Positions 56,556 to 58,235 of a stretch of DNA of 58,235 bases are shown here, one piece after another (positions within the stretch are counted from its first letter, which is position 1; the number at the start of each line of letters is the position of its first letter). The stretch is from the NCBI GenBank assembly GCA_039185015.1, contig JBCDAU010000035.1, forward strand, positions 1 to 58,235, in the 5' to 3' direction. A program made the position numbers and the translations under genes. This DNA is from JBCBSZ01 sp039185015 (GTDB taxonomy: Bacteria; Actinomycetota; Acidimicrobiia; Acidimicrobiales; Poriferisodalaceae). The notes below the pieces were generated by a model. That model saw only the letters and a program-made list of their open reading frames with translations, was not told the DNA's origin and ran no database searches.

Positions 56556-57448
56556 ACGGCGGACCGACGACCGAGGTGCGCCGTTCCGTCGTGCCCAACC
56601 TCCGGTCTCACCCTGCGCTGCGGCGCTGGTGCATGCGTCCCATGCAGGGTGCGGTCCGCATCGACTTCGAGCTGCTCGCTCGGTCGGGTGGGCTGGAGCG
56701 CCTCCGGCTCCCCGAGTTCCTCGGGATCGGCATGCCCCAGGGCGGCACCGGATGGCTCCACCGGATCCTCGACGGCCATCCGCAGGTCTTCGTGCCGCGT
56801 CGCAAGGAGCTGCACTTCTGGGATCGTCAGCCCCACCGCGGCGTCCGCCACTACAGCCGCTGGTTCGCAGCGGCGGCTCCCGGCGTGAAGGTGGGCGAGG
56901 TCACGCCGGCGTACGCCGCGCTCCCCATCGAGCGGGTCCGGCGGATCCACCGAGCGCTCCCCGGTGTCAGGGCGATCTACATCGTGCGCAACCCCATCGA
57001 ACGGGACTGGTCGGCGGCTCGCCGGCAGCTCGGCCGCCGTCTGGGAACGAACGATCTCTCCGGCATCACCGATTCGGACTGGGACGAGGTGTTCGATCGC
57101 CGCTCGATGCCGACCCGCGCCGCGACGGCGAGCGCGAACATCGAGCGGTGGCTCGAGGTCATCGACCGCGACCAGCTCCTGGTCGTGAACTTCGACGATG
57201 TCGGCTCCGCTGCGGTCGCCGTCGCCCGGTCCGTCTTCGGCCACATCGGGGTGGACACGGATCACCGTCCCGACCCGGACCTGTTGGGACGCAAGGTCAA
57301 CTCCAACCCCGAGGCGCCCATGCCCCGCTCGGTCCGCGCGCGTCTGATCGATGCCTATGCCGGCGAGATCGATCGGATGGCGTCGATCCTCGAGCGTGAT
57401 CTCCGCCACTGGCTCGACCCCGGGTCACCTCCCGATGTCGGCCGCTGA
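56552..57448 (+). CDS. Sulfotransferase-like protein 2 with altered PAPS loop
   Basis: A 298-residue protein with the sulfotransferase layout: 'EFLGIGMPQGGTGWLHRILD' (loop M-P-Q-G-G-T instead of M-K-A-G-T-T), 'RRKELHFWDRQ', 'KVGEVTPAYAAL' and 'AIYIVRNPIERDWSAARRQL'. The loop lacks the usual Lys that contacts the transferred sulfate, so activity is uncertain; some sulfotransferases do use other residues. GTG 56552 overlaps the previous stop by 4 bp. Confidence 0.78.
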   Translation: MNGGPTTEVRRSVVPNLRSHPALRRWCMRPMQGAVRIDFELLARSGGLERLRLPEFLGIGMPQGGTGWLHRILDGHPQVFVPRRKELHFWDRQPHRGVRHYSRWFAAAAPGVKVGEVTPAYAALPIERVRRIHRALPGVRAIYIVRNPIERDWSAARRQLGRRLGTNDLSGITDSDWDEVFDRRSMPTRAATASANIERWLEVIDRDQLLVVNFDDVGSAAVAVARSVFGHIGVDTDHRPDPDLLGRKVNSNPEAPMPRSVRARLIDAYAGEIDRMASILERDLRHWLDPGSPPDVGR

Positions 57449-58235
57449 CGTCTGGTCCGCGCCCGGCCCCGAGGTCCGGCGCCCGGACTTCGTCGTGATC
57501 GGTGCGATGCGGGCGGGGACGACGTCGTTGTGGTTCCGCCTCGACGCCCACGACGGTCTCGACCTGCCCGGTGCGAAGGAGCCGAACCTCTTCCTTCCCG
57601 AGAGCAAGCTGCGCTCGCTGAGCTGGGACGGGTTCTTCCCCGAGCACGACGGTCGGGTCACCGGCGAGGCGTCGGTGAGCTACGCAGATCTCCGGCACGC
57701 TGCGCTGGTCGCCGAGCGCATCGCCGCGGTCGCCCCGGAGGCCCGGCTCGTCTACGTGGTCCGAGACCCGGTCGAGCGGCTGCGCTCCCACTACCGGCAC
57801 TCGTACCTGCGCGGGGCCGAGCGTCGGCCGATCGGCGAAGCGGCCGATCTGTCGTCCTGGCTCGTCGGGCGCAGCTGCTACGACTCCGTGCTCGGCGCGT
57901 TCCACGAGCACGTACCCACCGAACAGCTCCACGTCGTCGTCCACGAGGAGCTCGTCGGTGACGACGGCGCTGCGTGGACCGGGCTCCTCGACCACCTCGG
58001 GTTGGCGCGGATCCCTCGTCCCGAGATCGAGCGGAACACGACGGAGTCCAAGCCGATGGTGAATCCGTGGGCACGCCGATACTTCGACTCGGGCCTCGAT
58101 CGGCGGCTCCGGGGCGTGCTGCCGGCTCGGGTCCGCCGAGCGGGCGCACGTCGACTGATCCGCTCGGCGGGTGGCGCCGAGGAGGCGAAGGATGCCGGCG
58201 CCGGATCGCTCCGGGACGAGGTGCTCGAACGGCTG
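57435..58235 (+). CDS. Sulfotransferase-like protein 3, cut by window end
   Basis: The frame runs open for 267 codons to the last base, so the 3' end is missing. It carries the canonical 'FVVIGAMRAGTTSLWFRLD' loop (Arg in place of Lys), 'LPGAKEPNLFLPES', 'GEASVSYADLRHAA' and 'LVYVVRDPVERLRSHYRHSY'. It resembles protein 1 more than protein 2. ATG 57435 overlaps the previous gene by 14 bp. A third sulfotransferase in a row suggests several sulfation sites on the same polymer. Confidence 0.82.
   Translation, partial: MSAADVWSAPGPEVRRPDFVVIGAMRAGTTSLWFRLDAHDGLDLPGAKEPNLFLPESKLRSLSWDGFFPEHDGRVTGEASVSYADLRHAALVAERIAAVAPEARLVYVVRDPVERLRSHYRHSYLRGAERRPIGEAADLSSWLVGRSCYDSVLGAFHEHVPTEQLHVVVHEELVGDDGAAWTGLLDHLGLARIPRPEIERNTTESKPMVNPWARRYFDSGLDRRLRGVLPARVRRAGARRLIRSAGGAEEAKDAGAGSLRDEVLERL

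Overview
The window is a contiguous stretch of high-GC chromosome from an actinomycete-type bacterium. Two WhiB-family regulators, a SenX3/RegX3-type two-component pair behind a pst operon, a UPF0182 membrane protein, an LPxTG-like surface protein and a DivIVA-like coiled-coil protein all point to Actinomycetota. The beta-propeller-like 'GYWLVASDGGIFAFGDA' repeats and overall gene content suggest class Acidimicrobiia (Ilumatobacter/Iamia-like); that placement is inference from remembered gene content, not from a search. No rRNA, tRNA, CRISPR array, integrase, transposase or replication origin was seen.

Layout. 1-9.0 kb is mixed: a truncated DUF2332 gene, a haem/copper lipoprotein, a VWA protein, an SDR dehydrogenase with a tandemly duplicated promoter, two gene remnants (PPOX-like and TIR-like), an ornithine-cyclodeaminase-like gene and a secreted repeat protein. 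9.0-13.2 kb is an envelope-stress-like block: whiB, tatA, an ECF sigma factor with anti-sigma factor, a second whiB and a divergent HtrA-like protein that has lost its catalytic triad. Three GGAACC-N16-CGT promoters tie this block together. 13.2-20.1 kb is the phosphate regulon pstS-pstC-pstA-pstB-phoU-senX3-regX3, with a PHO-box-like triple repeat in front and a strong hairpin after pstS. 20.1-30 kb holds an acidic protein, an MFS transporter, a degenerate zincin-like hydrolase, an SDR-like protein, an intact HtrA protease, moaE, mreB, a HEAT-repeat protein and a PDZ/Lon-type protease. 30-36 kb holds a 946-residue coiled-coil protein with a phage head-morphogenesis-like C-terminus, and a UPF0182 protein. 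36-41 kb has a DUF1015 protein and a large secreted nuclease. 41.3-48.4 kb (minus strand) has dusB, an LPLTG protein, DUF4012, a membrane protein, a polysaccharide deacetylase and a nucleotide-sugar dehydrogenase. 48.4 kb to the end is a surface-glycan locus: sugar oxidoreductase, glycosyltransferase, RmlC-like epimerase, a fused 4,6-dehydratase/aminotransferase and three consecutive sulfotransferase-like genes, the last cut by the window end.

How the genes work together. The phosphate block should form one feedback loop: RegX3 is expected to bind the repeats ahead of pstS, while PhoU and the transporter report phosphate status to SenX3. The ECF sigma factor probably controls itself, the second whiB and the HtrA-like pseudoprotease. 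The glycan locus and the minus-strand genes before it would together make, modify (amino sugar, uronic acid, sulfate) and anchor a surface polysaccharide.

Genome-style observations. Thirteen genes have a TANNNT hexamer ending 6-9 nt before the start codon, which implies widespread leaderless transcription. Three genes appear to start with CTG. A structured intergenic repeat of about 90 bp occurs three times.
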